Assembly (NCBI RefSeq): GCF_004362055.1
Contig: NZ_SNXB01000007.1
Coordinates: 1 to 64,000, forward strand
Reading direction: 5' to 3'
DNA length: 64,000 nucleotides
Origin: Flavobacterium sp. 245
GTDB lineage: Bacteria > Bacteroidota > Bacteroidia > Flavobacteriales > Flavobacteriaceae
Shown here: positions 1-8,413 of the stretch, one piece after another
Numbering within the stretch: the first letter of the stretch is position 1
Layout: the number at the start of each line of letters is the position of its first letter
Program-made: the position numbers and the translations under genes
Notes under the pieces: model-generated
What the model was told of the DNA's origin: nothing
What the model saw: only the letters and a program-made list of their open reading frames with translations
The model's database searches: none

Positions 1-294
1 TCTCAGGACCCCTACCCATCGTAGCCTTGGTAAGCCGTTACCTTGCCAACTAGCTAATGGGACGCATGCTCATCTTTCACCGTTGTGACTTTAATTATAA
101 AATGATGCCATTCTATAATACTATGAGGTATTAATCCAAATTTCTCTGGGCTATCCCTCTGTGAAAGGCAGATTGCATACGCGTTACGCACCCGTGCGCC
201 GGTCTCAAAGTCCGAAGACTTCTACCCCTCGACTTGCATGTGTTAAGCCTGCCGCTAGCGTTCATCCTGAGCCAGGATCAAACTCTTCATCGTA
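1..294 (-). rRNA. rrs: 16S ribosomal RNA, 5' portion (partial)
   Basis: The reverse complement holds the universal 16S start: the 27F primer site AGAGTTTGATCCTGGCTCAG lies at 267-286. It is followed by the conserved GATGAACGCTAGCGGCAGGC stretch and ACATGCAAGTCGAG, and by a V1/V2 region of Bacteroidota type. Only about the first 290 nt are present; the gene runs off the left edge. The mature 5' end is placed a few bases upstream of the primer site by analogy and is approximate. The short open frames across this segment are not genes. Confidence 0.97.
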
Positions 295-480
295 TATTGT
301 CTGTTCTAATTGCTTAGAACTAATTATTATTCGAATCAGTCTCTATCGGTTCATTTCTTAATCTCTCGATTATCTTACTCTTTATTCTTTTGTCTCGTTG
401 TAAAACGAGACGGCTGTCAATTCAATATGTCTACGAACGTATGTTTCTTTTTCAATTTCGCTTGTGTTTCAAAGCGGGTG

Positions 481-512
481 CAAAACTAAAACTTCTTTTT
501 GTTTCTCGCAAG
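481..512 (-). promoter_or_regulatory. rRNA operon promoter, copy nearest the 16S gene
   Basis: On the minus strand TTG (509-511) is followed after 20 bp by TAGTTTTG (481-488), matching the flavobacterial -33 TTG / -7 TAnnTTTG promoter. GCACCCGC follows directly and is shared with the other two copies. It lies about 190 bp upstream of the 16S 5' end. Known: TAnnTTTG is the major sigma-factor element in Flavobacterium. Inferred: transcription starts just after the GCACCC block. Confidence 0.75.
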
Positions 513-604
513 AAAAACTTGAAATATTTTGAAACTTTTCTTTCGTCTCATTTTTCTCGTTTTTCTTTCAATCTCTCAAGGAACTTTCCGTGTTTTGCGG
601 GGTG

Positions 605-635
605 CAAATGTAATATCCGTTTTCAAATCCCACAA
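605..635 (-). promoter_or_regulatory. rRNA operon promoter, middle copy
   Basis: On the minus strand TTG (633-635), a 20-bp spacer, then TACATTTG (605-612), followed by CACCCCGC. Same layout as the sites at 481 and 726, about 122 bp from each. Confidence 0.72.
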
Positions 636-725
636 GCTTTTTTTGAATTATTTTTCAAAACTTTCGTTTCTCTTAATTCGTTTGCTTGTCAGTGTTTCAG
701 TGAACGTTTGTCGTTGTTGCGGGTG

Positions 726-755
726 CAAAAGTAGCACCTTTATTTGCATTTCCAA
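726..755 (-). promoter_or_regulatory. rRNA operon promoter, distal copy
   Basis: On the minus strand TTG (753-755), a 19-bp spacer, then TACTTTTG (726-733), followed by CACCCGC. It is the most upstream of three tandem promoter-like sites in the rRNA leader. Confidence 0.72.
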
Positions 756-865
756 GGGTTTTTATCATATAATTTCAATCTTTTTTATAAGTCGCTGGTA
801 TGTGGGTTTTTATAACGCAAAGTTTTTTTGGACTTTTCTGGAATTTGGTCTTTTTAGGTGGTTTT

Positions 866-972
866 ACGCAAAGACACAAGAGTGTTTTCTCTTTGGGCCT
901 GTATCCGCAAAGGCGCAAAACTGGATTTTATCTTGCTATATTGGGTTCTCGCAAAGACGCCAAGGCGCAAAG
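866..972. repeat. Degenerate CGCAAAG repeats
   Basis: Imperfect copies of a CGCAAAGacGCAAAG-like word occur near 866, 905 and 950-972, separated by unique sequence. Words of this kind are scattered in intergenic DNA of many Flavobacterium genomes (recollection, not checked). No protein-like reading frame fits here. The rest of 760-1100 shows nothing I can name. Confidence 0.45.
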
Positions 973-1108
973 TCTTCCTTTTTCTTGACGGAAAATGATC
1001 ATCCCTTATGGAAAAACAATAATTTTCTTCTGGAAGCAGTTCCTTATTAAAAACTCCCGCCCCCGATCAGATGCACTAAATACTTATATATGTATAGAAA
1101 AAAACAAT

Positions 1109-1134
1109 CCCGCCAGATTATGAAATCTGGCGGG
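1109..1134 (-). terminator. Intrinsic terminator
   Basis: Perfect 11-bp stem CCCGCCAGATT / AATCTGGCGGG around the loop ATGA. On the minus strand it is followed by ATTG and a run of seven T. It sits about 55 bp beyond the stop of the decayed gene at 1190-1335, so it probably belonged to that gene, or blocks transcription entering the rRNA operon. Confidence 0.8.
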
Positions 1135-1189
1135 TTAAATATTGCTCCTATATATTATAGTGTAATAGTATATCTAATATATATAAGTA

Positions 1190-1733
<544 letters not shown>

Positions 1734-1759
1734 GTATCTTTTTTATTTAAAAACTATTC

Positions 1760-2164
1760 CTATTTAAACATCAATTCGGCATAATACAATATACTGTTTA
1801 AAATAACATCCTCCGTTTTTTTTGAGTTGCCTAAATTCTTTTCTTCACCCATAAATTCATACAGCTTAGTTTCATGATCATAGGTAACCGTATTACCCGA
1901 ACTATCATCAAAACTAATATTTACAGTTGTTACATTTTTACCTTTAAGTGCAGAAAATTCTTGACTAGCAATTTTTGCTCCTTTTTTGTAAATTATATAA
2001 TTGCCTTTATAATTAAGCCTACTATAGCTTACACCAAACATTTCACCGCTTGACTGAGCTGTAGTTACATTGCTAATCGTAACTGAATAATCACCAGAAC
2101 TTTTAGTTTGGGCTGTTAATTTTAGTGCTAATATTAAAACACAAAGAGTAAATAGTTTTTTCAT
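1760..2164 (-). CDS. Secreted hypothetical protein, 134 aa
   Basis: Residues 1-18 (MKKLFTLCVLILALKLTA, cleavage before QTK) are a clear Sec signal peptide, so the product is exported. The mature part is small and Ser/Thr/Asn rich, with beta-type alternation (GDYSVTISNVTTA, GNTVTYDHETKLYEF). No known domain is visible. It is the first of four small minus-strand envelope genes in a row. A possible -7 box TAGATTTG lies at 2233-2240 without a clear -33 element. Confidence 0.75.
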   Translation of the reverse strand: MKKLFTLCVLILALKLTAQTKSSGDYSVTISNVTTAQSSGEMFGVSYSRLNYKGNYIIYKKGAKIASQEFSALKGKNVTTVNISFDDSSGNTVTYDHETKLYEFMGEEKNLGNSKKTEDVILNSILYYAELMFK

Positions 2165-2367
2165 AGTTTTAGTTTAATTGGTTTTTTAGTTATTTCATTG
2201 AAATATAAACAATTATTTTTTTTTAATTCAAACAAATCTAATTTTAGAGTGCTTTTTTTTGCCGAAAAATTTACAGAAATACATTTGTTTCTACAGGATT
2301 TTGTTGTTTTCAGAAATTAAGAACAAGGTTAAAACCTACCACAGCAATATCTCCTTATTAGCTTAAT

Positions 2368-2401
2368 AAAAAAAGGTACAATTATGTAACTGCACCTTTT
2401 T
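2368..2401 (-). terminator. Intrinsic terminator after the gene at 2406
   Basis: On the minus strand AAAAAGGTGCA pairs with TGTACCTTTTTTT across a 10-nt loop with one internal mismatch, immediately beyond the stop of the 2406-2861 gene. The second arm ends in a T run. Confidence 0.7.
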
Positions 2402-2405
2402 AATA

Positions 2406-2861
2406 CTACCAATATTTTTGCATTAAAATTGTATAACTGGCATTGCTTCCTGCCCATAAATTTTTATGCTTAATTGCTCTATTTAAAGCATCGGCTTCAG
2501 TTGTGCCAAAATGCACAGAGACTACATCATAGCCACAATTATTATTCTCTTTTGCCCATTTAATAACACACATGTTCGATGCTGACTTTCCAAAATCAAA
2601 TTTTGAAGAACCAACACGAATTCTCTTTGCATTAGGATATTTACTCTTTAAAGTCGTTTCCAAGTCTTTTTCTTCCTGATAATAATTGCTGGCATCAACT
2701 AACTTATGACTGAAAAATTCGTATGTTTCTGTATTACATCTATTAGAGTACACTAATCCGTAAATCATTACTTGCTCATTGGCGTTGTTTTTTAATACGA
2801 AACTGCTCATTGTTATAAGAAGCAACAATAAAGTTGTTGCATATAATGATCTTTTTTTCAT
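2406..2861 (-). CDS. Secreted hypothetical protein, 151 aa
   Basis: The N-terminus (MKKRSLYATTLLLLLITMSSFVL) is a signal sequence; cleavage probably falls around residue 25. The mature 125 residues hold three Cys (in NRCNTE, SNMCVIK and NNCGYD) that could form a disulfide in the periplasm, and a C-terminal aromatic stretch (ASYTILMQKYW). No family recognised. It forms a run with the lipoprotein gene at 2918 (56 bp gap) and has its own terminator, so it is probably the last gene of a small transcript. Confidence 0.72.
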   Translation of the reverse strand: MKKRSLYATTLLLLLITMSSFVLKNNANEQVMIYGLVYSNRCNTETYEFFSHKLVDASNYYQEEKDLETTLKSKYPNAKRIRVGSSKFDFGKSASNMCVIKWAKENNNCGYDVVSVHFGTTEADALNRAIKHKNLWAGSNASYTILMQKYW

Positions 2862-2917
2862 TTTTAAAATAGTAAAGTTTTAGTTTTAAATTTTTGAGAA
2901 ATAATTACCGTTTGAAT

Positions 2918-3325
2918 TTAACCTAATTGCAGTATAAGACATCTTCCTTTTTCTATCGTAACGTATGTCACTTTATAACTAGGACAAAAGACAGAACCGC
3001 CTCCTTTTACCTGAATTTTGTGCGATCCCGCAGTCAGCAAAAGTGTAACTGCGCTATTGCTTTTTTCTCCACAGTTTGGGGTTCCGCTTATTTTGTGCTC
3101 TCTTAAAGTAGCTTTTGATTCATCATCAACATAGACAGAAAGTCCGCTTGAGCATGCAAAAGGACTATTTGTATAAATGGTAAGCGATCCTTTTCCATTT
3201 TCAACCTTTCCTTCGGTTTCAGTTAAAAAACCTTCTCCTTCAACATAAGATTCTGCATTACAACCCAATATTAATAATAAAAAAGATAATGAAACAAAAT
3301 ATTTAATTTTAGTATAGTTTTTCAT
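2918..3325 (-). CDS. Small lipoprotein of unknown function, 135 aa
   Basis: Residues 1-22 form a lipoprotein signal with the lipobox LILGC (lipidated Cys22), so the product is membrane anchored. The mature part is Gly/Ser rich and beta-like. The stretch GSLTIYTNSPFACSSGLSVYVDD and the later GSHKIQVKGGG look like a small Ig-like or carbohydrate-binding-like fold, with Cys residues that could pair. No domain is named with confidence. It starts 9 bp from the stop of the large gene at 3335-5863, so the two are almost certainly co-transcribed. Confidence 0.75.
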   Translation of the reverse strand: MKNYTKIKYFVSLSFLLLILGCNAESYVEGEGFLTETEGKVENGKGSLTIYTNSPFACSSGLSVYVDDESKATLREHKISGTPNCGEKSNSAVTLLLTAGSHKIQVKGGGSVFCPSYKVTYVTIEKGRCLILQLG

Positions 3326-3334
3326 GTTTATAAT

Positions 3335-5863
3335 TTAAAGTAAAGAAAATTCGTAAAATAATTTAATTGAATAATAAGGCGTGCTTTTAGGATCTGGCAA
3401 GGAATATTCTTTGACTCCCGCAATAACATAATTATTAGAAAATTCAAAACCAATACCGAAATCAGCAGAACTATACGTTAAACTGTACATATAAAGAGGC
3501 TTCTCAAAAAAATCAAAATCGTAGAAACTTGGTTTATCAACATTCAGCATTACCGTAAGATTCGAGTATTTATCCATCCTGCCAAATAGTTTAAGCCCAG
3601 CTCCTACTCTCATAATACTATAATCAAATTCTCCTTTTCCGATTGTATTTGTTGCCACTGTTGAGCCATAAGCATTTGCTGAAGAAACATCATAATCAAT
3701 TTCTTGTGAACCAGATCTGCCTAAATATTGAAATAATGTAGCAACTTTAAACCACTCATATCCAAAATCTAAATTTACTTTGGCATTATAATGCAGATAA
3801 CTCACTTTTATGCCTTCCATAGGATAAACACCATAACCTGCTGAAGTTCCTAAATTAACATCAAAATATTTTGATCTGTAAAACCATATGTTTACGCCAA
3901 TGTTAGCAACCGCAGCAGTTAAATCTTCTGTGGTTGTTATTGGCGTATTTTGATCGGAGGTTTTATTCATTAAAATTGGCACTGAATTATATTCTATGCC
4001 CGAATAAAAATTAAACATGAAATTTTTACCGCTCTCATCAACAGATTTTCCATTAGTCCACATATCAAGGACCACAGATTGTGAAACTCCAGCAACTGCC
4101 GCGTCGGCCAAATATTGCTGATGCGCATTTTCCATTCTGCCATACAAATCATATTTTTTAGTCAAATATTGATTTTGATCTTCTGGACTAGTTGCAAGAA
4201 TGTCATATGCAAGTGCCGCCTTTTGTCTGTTGTCTGACATTCTATTAGCCTCGGCCATAGATTTCATATAATTCTTTTGTTTAATCCTAAGATTTTCAGA
4301 ATTGAAATCCGTTTTATAATTAGATTCATACGAATCAATTCTTTTGTTGCAATATTCTATTTGATTCAAAAGCCATTTTTGATCCTTTGAACCTTTATCT
4401 ACATATTGCATTGCATCCATATATCCATTTTTTGCAGTGTAATAAGCCGCTTTTGCTTCAGCACTTTTTTTCATGTAATTTTCATGATTTTGCCTAATTT
4501 GAGGTTCATATAAATCATCAGCAAAATTTTGAATGTAAGTATTATTATCCCACCATTCTTTTTTAAGTTCTAATTCATCATACGGTTTAATATTATCTGC
4601 CTTTTCCCTAAGATCCCATGCAATGTCCAAATATTCTGTATACTTAATTGGATCGTCTTGCATTATTTCTTCTATAGCACTTATTTGCTCATCATCTTCA
4701 GAACGGCGTTCTAAAGCTTCTTTTTTAAGTTCATCTTCGTCTGCTTTTTCTTGTGCTTTTTCTCTTTCTTCTTGTTCTTCTCTTAACTTTTTAGCTTCTT
4801 CAAGCACTTTTTCCCGATCTTGTCTATCAAGACTATCAGCAATACTATCTTTTCTTGCTTGTAAAAGTTCGTCAGCAATTCGATCTCGTTCTGCTTGAAA
4901 TTTCTTTTTTTCCGCTTCTTTCTTTTCGTAAGCTTCAGTATTTGCCTTCTCTTCCTTTTCTATTTTTTCTTTTATTGCTTTAGCTTTATCTTCCGCTTCT
5001 TTTACTTTTCTTTCTTTGAGGTCATTCACTCTGTCTGATTGATTTTTAGCATAACCATTATTGACATCTTCCTTACTTGCCTCCTCATATAATCTAGAAG
5101 CATTGTCATAATTACCTCTTGCCTCTTCAGCCTGAGCCGCATTCATGGCATCATCGTATCTTTTTTTAGAACTTAACTTTTCAACACGCTGTCTAATTTT
5201 TTCCAGCTGCGTTTTAGCATAAGCATTATCTTTATCAAGTCGTAATATTGCTTTATAGTTATTCTCGGCCTCAGAAAAATTCTCTCTATTCAAGGCATTA
5301 TCCCCATTTTCAATAAATCCCTGAAGTTCTTTTAGTTTTTTTTCTTCTCTTAGTTTGCTTTCGATTTCATTAATAAGTGAAGACAAACCATTATAAGAAA
5401 CACTTTCAACTCCAATAATTTCAACATTATAATTTGAAGGATCTTTTTCCTCTGGTGTTTTAGCATCTTTTATAGGACTAGAATCTCCAAAAGCGTTTGC
5501 TCCTAAACCAAGAATCCAGAGCTTCATTTCTTTTCTGAAATTATTTGGCCCCGTAACTACTACCTTTATAATAGGATCACGAACAACTACAGAACGAACA
5601 GGAACCTCATTACCTGAAAAAGTAAATTGCCTGCCTTTATACTGATATTCTAAATTATTAGAACATTTTGCCTCTGCTTGAATTTGAATTTCACCAAACA
5701 CATTTACTACTGCATACGAAAGATTCACGGTTACTAATGTAAATCCGCTGACTTGCGAAGGCGGTTTATAGAATAATTTAATGTCTTTTTTAACATTAGG
5801 TTTGTTCTGGGCACTGACTGCACAACAGAATAATGTTATAAAAAAAAGTAGAGTTCTCTTCAT
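3335..5863 (-). CDS. Envelope protein with TPR/coiled coil and C-terminal beta-barrel-like domain, 842 aa
   Basis: Signal peptide at residues 1-18 (ending CCAVSA). Then comes a beta-rich N-terminal domain of about 130 residues, TPR-like helices at about 180-270 (ENFSEAENNYKAILRLDKDNAYAK, GNYDNASRLYEEASKEDVNN), and a very charged Lys/Glu/Asp/Arg coiled coil at about 275-400. A further helical stretch follows. From about residue 620 the protein turns into alternating aromatic beta strands ending YYSIKLFYEFSLL, as in an outer-membrane beta barrel with a C-terminal aromatic. A periplasm-spanning scaffold attached to the outer membrane is a reasonable guess; function unknown. It lies between a beta-propeller gene (28 bp upstream) and a lipoprotein gene (9 bp downstream). 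Confidence 0.7.
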   Translation of the reverse strand: MKRTLLFFITLFCCAVSAQNKPNVKKDIKLFYKPPSQVSGFTLVTVNLSYAVVNVFGEIQIQAEAKCSNNLEYQYKGRQFTFSGNEVPVRSVVVRDPIIKVVVTGPNNFRKEMKLWILGLGANAFGDSSPIKDAKTPEEKDPSNYNVEIIGVESVSYNGLSSLINEIESKLREEKKLKELQGFIENGDNALNRENFSEAENNYKAILRLDKDNAYAKTQLEKIRQRVEKLSSKKRYDDAMNAAQAEEARGNYDNASRLYEEASKEDVNNGYAKNQSDRVNDLKERKVKEAEDKAKAIKEKIEKEEKANTEAYEKKEAEKKKFQAERDRIADELLQARKDSIADSLDRQDREKVLEEAKKLREEQEEREKAQEKADEDELKKEALERRSEDDEQISAIEEIMQDDPIKYTEYLDIAWDLREKADNIKPYDELELKKEWWDNNTYIQNFADDLYEPQIRQNHENYMKKSAEAKAAYYTAKNGYMDAMQYVDKGSKDQKWLLNQIEYCNKRIDSYESNYKTDFNSENLRIKQKNYMKSMAEANRMSDNRQKAALAYDILATSPEDQNQYLTKKYDLYGRMENAHQQYLADAAVAGVSQSVVLDMWTNGKSVDESGKNFMFNFYSGIEYNSVPILMNKTSDQNTPITTTEDLTAAVANIGVNIWFYRSKYFDVNLGTSAGYGVYPMEGIKVSYLHYNAKVNLDFGYEWFKVATLFQYLGRSGSQEIDYDVSSANAYGSTVATNTIGKGEFDYSIMRVGAGLKLFGRMDKYSNLTVMLNVDKPSFYDFDFFEKPLYMYSLTYSSADFGIGFEFSNNYVIAGVKEYSLPDPKSTPYYSIKLFYEFSLL

Positions 5864-5891
5864 TGATTAAAAAATTTTAGGGGGTTATTTG

Positions 5892-7091
5892 TTATTTTGT
5901 TTTCTTATTATATTTTTCCTGGGCCGCTTTGATCAATTTGATTTTTTCCTGATCTGGCACCTCGCATCTGTGTCGTTCAAAATCCATTTTAGCTTTATAT
6001 TCAAGCCTTATGGCCGTTTTTTCATCAGGCTCAAAATCTAAAGTGTACATTTGTCCGTCTTCATTAGAGAGCAACCAAATTGTTCTTTCTTCTAAAATTA
6101 TTTGCTGGGGATTCCATTTAGTCAGATCAACTTTTCTGGCTATTTTCTTGTTCTTAAAGTCGTAGTTTACTAAATGATTTTGGTAATAAAACCAAATATT
6201 TTCTGCATTAGTTTGTAAAATTTCACTGTAAGCATCAGGATAAGAATCAGTTGAAGGAACTATTGTTTCCAAATCCAATTCCAGTATTTTCTTTTTGTTG
6301 TTACCAAGGATTAAAAGCTTGTTTTCACTCAATAAAAAAGTATTGCTGGTGCTGGTTTTAATTTTATATTCAGCATTTGACAACTTGTTTTTCTTTAAAA
6401 AATCCCGAGTAATTTCGGATCCATCATGCGTTAGGAATTTATATTTTCGAACAAAAACCGGAATTGTATCTAAGAAAAAATTAGTCTTAGCTTTTGTATT
6501 TAACAACTTACCATTATAATCTACTTCAAACCAATTATCGTCTTCGGCGTTTACTGCGATTTTATCTTTAAAAAAAACAGGCTGGTTTTCAACACCATAA
6601 CCAATATTAATTTCCCAGATTACTTTATTTTGTTTTAGATCGTAGGCCATAAACTTTCCGCCATCAGCCAGTACTGTTCCATACATAACATCATTTAAAA
6701 AATAAGGTTGCTTAGAAATTGATTGAAAAGGAAGTTCATTAATTTTAGCTCCTGTTTCCAGATTAAATTGTGCTGCTCTGAAAACACCGTTTGCATATTG
6801 TCCGTTAAAAAAAGTATTGCCGTGCAGATAAAAGCAAGCTTTTGATTTCTCCTCGTTTCGCATTTTCCATTTTACTATTCCATCTTTTTTCTGAATAGAA
6901 TAAACAGAATCATTTGATGCATTAAAAAGAATGTTTGTGCCTGCCGAAGTCAAATACCCCTTCTCTACACGTGGCTTAAAATCTGTGAAAACAAAATTTG
7001 ATCTAGAAATTTCTGTCTGCGAAAAAACAGAACAGCAGATAAAAAAAAGACAATAATTAAGAAAATAGTAGGTAGGTAATTTTTGAGGCAT
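5892..7091 (-). CDS. Secreted PQQ-like beta-propeller protein, 399 aa
   Basis: The N-terminus (about 25 residues ending CCSVFSQ) is a signal peptide. The rest consists of repeated blade-like units such as DSVYSIQKKDGIVKWKM, GKFMAYDLKQNKVIWEINIG and LVNYDFKNKKIARKVDL. These have the x-hydrophobic-x-hydrophobic-D/N-x-K-x-G-x-x-x-W pattern of PQQ/quinoprotein-type propellers. No enzyme residues of the quinoprotein dehydrogenases are seen, so a structural or binding role is more likely. It is 28 bp upstream of the envelope-protein gene at 3335 and probably transcribed with it. The chosen start gives a complete signal peptide. Confidence 0.72.
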   Translation of the reverse strand: MPQKLPTYYFLNYCLFFICCSVFSQTEISRSNFVFTDFKPRVEKGYLTSAGTNILFNASNDSVYSIQKKDGIVKWKMRNEEKSKACFYLHGNTFFNGQYANGVFRAAQFNLETGAKINELPFQSISKQPYFLNDVMYGTVLADGGKFMAYDLKQNKVIWEINIGYGVENQPVFFKDKIAVNAEDDNWFEVDYNGKLLNTKAKTNFFLDTIPVFVRKYKFLTHDGSEITRDFLKKNKLSNAEYKIKTSTSNTFLLSENKLLILGNNKKKILELDLETIVPSTDSYPDAYSEILQTNAENIWFYYQNHLVNYDFKNKKIARKVDLTKWNPQQIILEERTIWLLSNEDGQMYTLDFEPDEKTAIRLEYKAKMDFERHRCEVPDQEKIKLIKAAQEKYNKKTK

Positions 7092-7153
7092 TCGTTTTTT
7101 TTAAGTCTAAATAATAAAAGGTTGCTCCACAAAAGTAGATGATGTATAGAGCC

Positions 7154-7180
7154 AAAAAAATACCCCAAAAGGAGTATTTT
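7154..7180 (-). terminator. Terminator after the LuxR-type regulator gene
   Basis: Minus-strand stem AAAATACTCC / GGGGTATTTT (one mismatch) with the loop TTTT, followed by a T run. It lies 17 bp beyond the stop at 7197. Confidence 0.75.
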
Positions 7181-7196
7181 TGAGTATGAAAAATAA

Positions 7197-7952
7197 TTAA
7201 ATTACACCTTGAAGAATACAGTTTTTAATAAGTTCTGCGGTGTTTTTAGAATTGGATTTTGCCAATATATTATTGCGGTGTTTCTTTACTGTCAAAGGGC
7301 TGATGAAAAGTTTTTCAGCAATTTCAGTATTATTTAAACCATTCCCGATCAACTTAATAATATCAATTTCTCTTTTAGAAAATTCGGCAGATTCATTATT
7401 AATTTCATCAAGACTCAAATTCATAAATGAGGGTTCGTCATTTAAACCAATAAGTGATATTTTATACGTATTAAAACTGCTCAAATGATCAATACGAGTA
7501 TGAATGTTTAACGATTTTCCATAACCTCCATTATCATCCATAGTCAACATTAATGCTTGATGATTGAATAAAGCATATTCGCCATTTTCCAGTCGGCATC
7601 TGTGACTGTAGCTAATTTTATAAGTTAAAAGTTTTTCACGTCCAATATTTTCATGAAAGAATTTGGTCAAAAAGGCTTCGGCTTTTATTACAAAATCAAT
7701 ATCTTCTGGATGAATTGCACCCAAAACATCATTAAAAGTAATAGTTTCTGGGTCAAAGCCGTGCATGGTAAACAAAGAAGGACTGATATGTGAGAGTGAC
7801 ATATCAAAAAAATCAATTATATAGAACGAAAATGGTCCTGTACTGATAATTGAATTCGTAAGATCATCAAAAGAAATTTGATGCTGGTTAGTGCTTTTAA
7901 GTGTACGATTGGTTTCCCAAACATCGTGAAGGTTTTGTATCTCAGAAAGCAT
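7197..7952 (-). CDS. PAS-like sensor / LuxR-family transcriptional regulator, 251 aa
   Basis: The C-terminal 60 residues form a LuxR/GerE helix-turn-helix: FSKREIDIIKLIGNGLNNTE, then IAEKLFISPLTVKKHRNNIL. The TVKKHR recognition helix is typical. Residues 30-170 look like a PAS fold (FSFYIIDFFDMSLSHISPSL, then GAIHPEDIDFVIKA), including the HPEDI motif common in PAS domains. No membrane segment, so it is cytoplasmic and probably senses a small ligand. Same domain order as other Bacteroidota PAS-LuxR proteins. It has its own terminator and stands alone. Target genes cannot be read from the sequence. Confidence 0.85.
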   Translation of the reverse strand: MLSEIQNLHDVWETNRTLKSTNQHQISFDDLTNSIISTGPFSFYIIDFFDMSLSHISPSLFTMHGFDPETITFNDVLGAIHPEDIDFVIKAEAFLTKFFHENIGREKLLTYKISYSHRCRLENGEYALFNHQALMLTMDDNGGYGKSLNIHTRIDHLSSFNTYKISLIGLNDEPSFMNLSLDEINNESAEFSKREIDIIKLIGNGLNNTEIAEKLFISPLTVKKHRNNILAKSNSKNTAELIKNCILQGVI

Positions 7953-8413
7953 AAAAATAATTTACTTTAAACATTTGTTAAAGCAAATTAACATAAAAAA
8001 AATCGAATAAAACAAACTTACTCAGCTAAAATTAAGTGGTATTCAAATCACCTCAAATATTGCTTTATAGACAACCACAGTGCCTTTTTACCTAACTACC
8101 ACAAGTAAAGATTTTTAAAAAATCAACCCATAAAAAAAACTAAATTTACTCTTAGAACATTCTTTTTGTTATTTATATTCTTTTAAAATTATATCTACAA
8201 AATATAACAGAAGTTATCTGACAAAGAAATAGAAACATTGTTTTTAACATTTGTTCAATAACAAAAAAGCTGAATAATTTTATTATAATTTATAATCGTC
8301 TTTCTTTTCCCAATTTAAATTCTATCACAATAATTCCTTTTATCTCTTCATATTTTTTTTGAAGCAAGTTCCTTATCACTCCCATTTCTTACCTTATTTT
8401 TACCTTAAGGTGT
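7953..8413. other. AT-rich intergenic stretch
   Basis: 461 bp between the LuxR-type gene and the serine hydrolase gene. It holds the upstream region of the LuxR-type gene and the 3' side of the hydrolase gene. No RNA gene, repeat or convincing reading frame seen. A short ACCTTAAGGT palindrome near 8401 has no T run. Confidence 0.4.

Noticed and set aside
161..361. Open frame across the 16S 5' end
   Set aside because: It is the complement of conserved rRNA sequence.
390..1050. Overlapping plus-strand open frames in the rRNA leader (e.g. 390-734, 529-1050, 800-988)
   Set aside because: They are Phe/Ser/Leu/Cys-rich translations of T-rich DNA, run against the promoters found there, and show no protein-like pattern.
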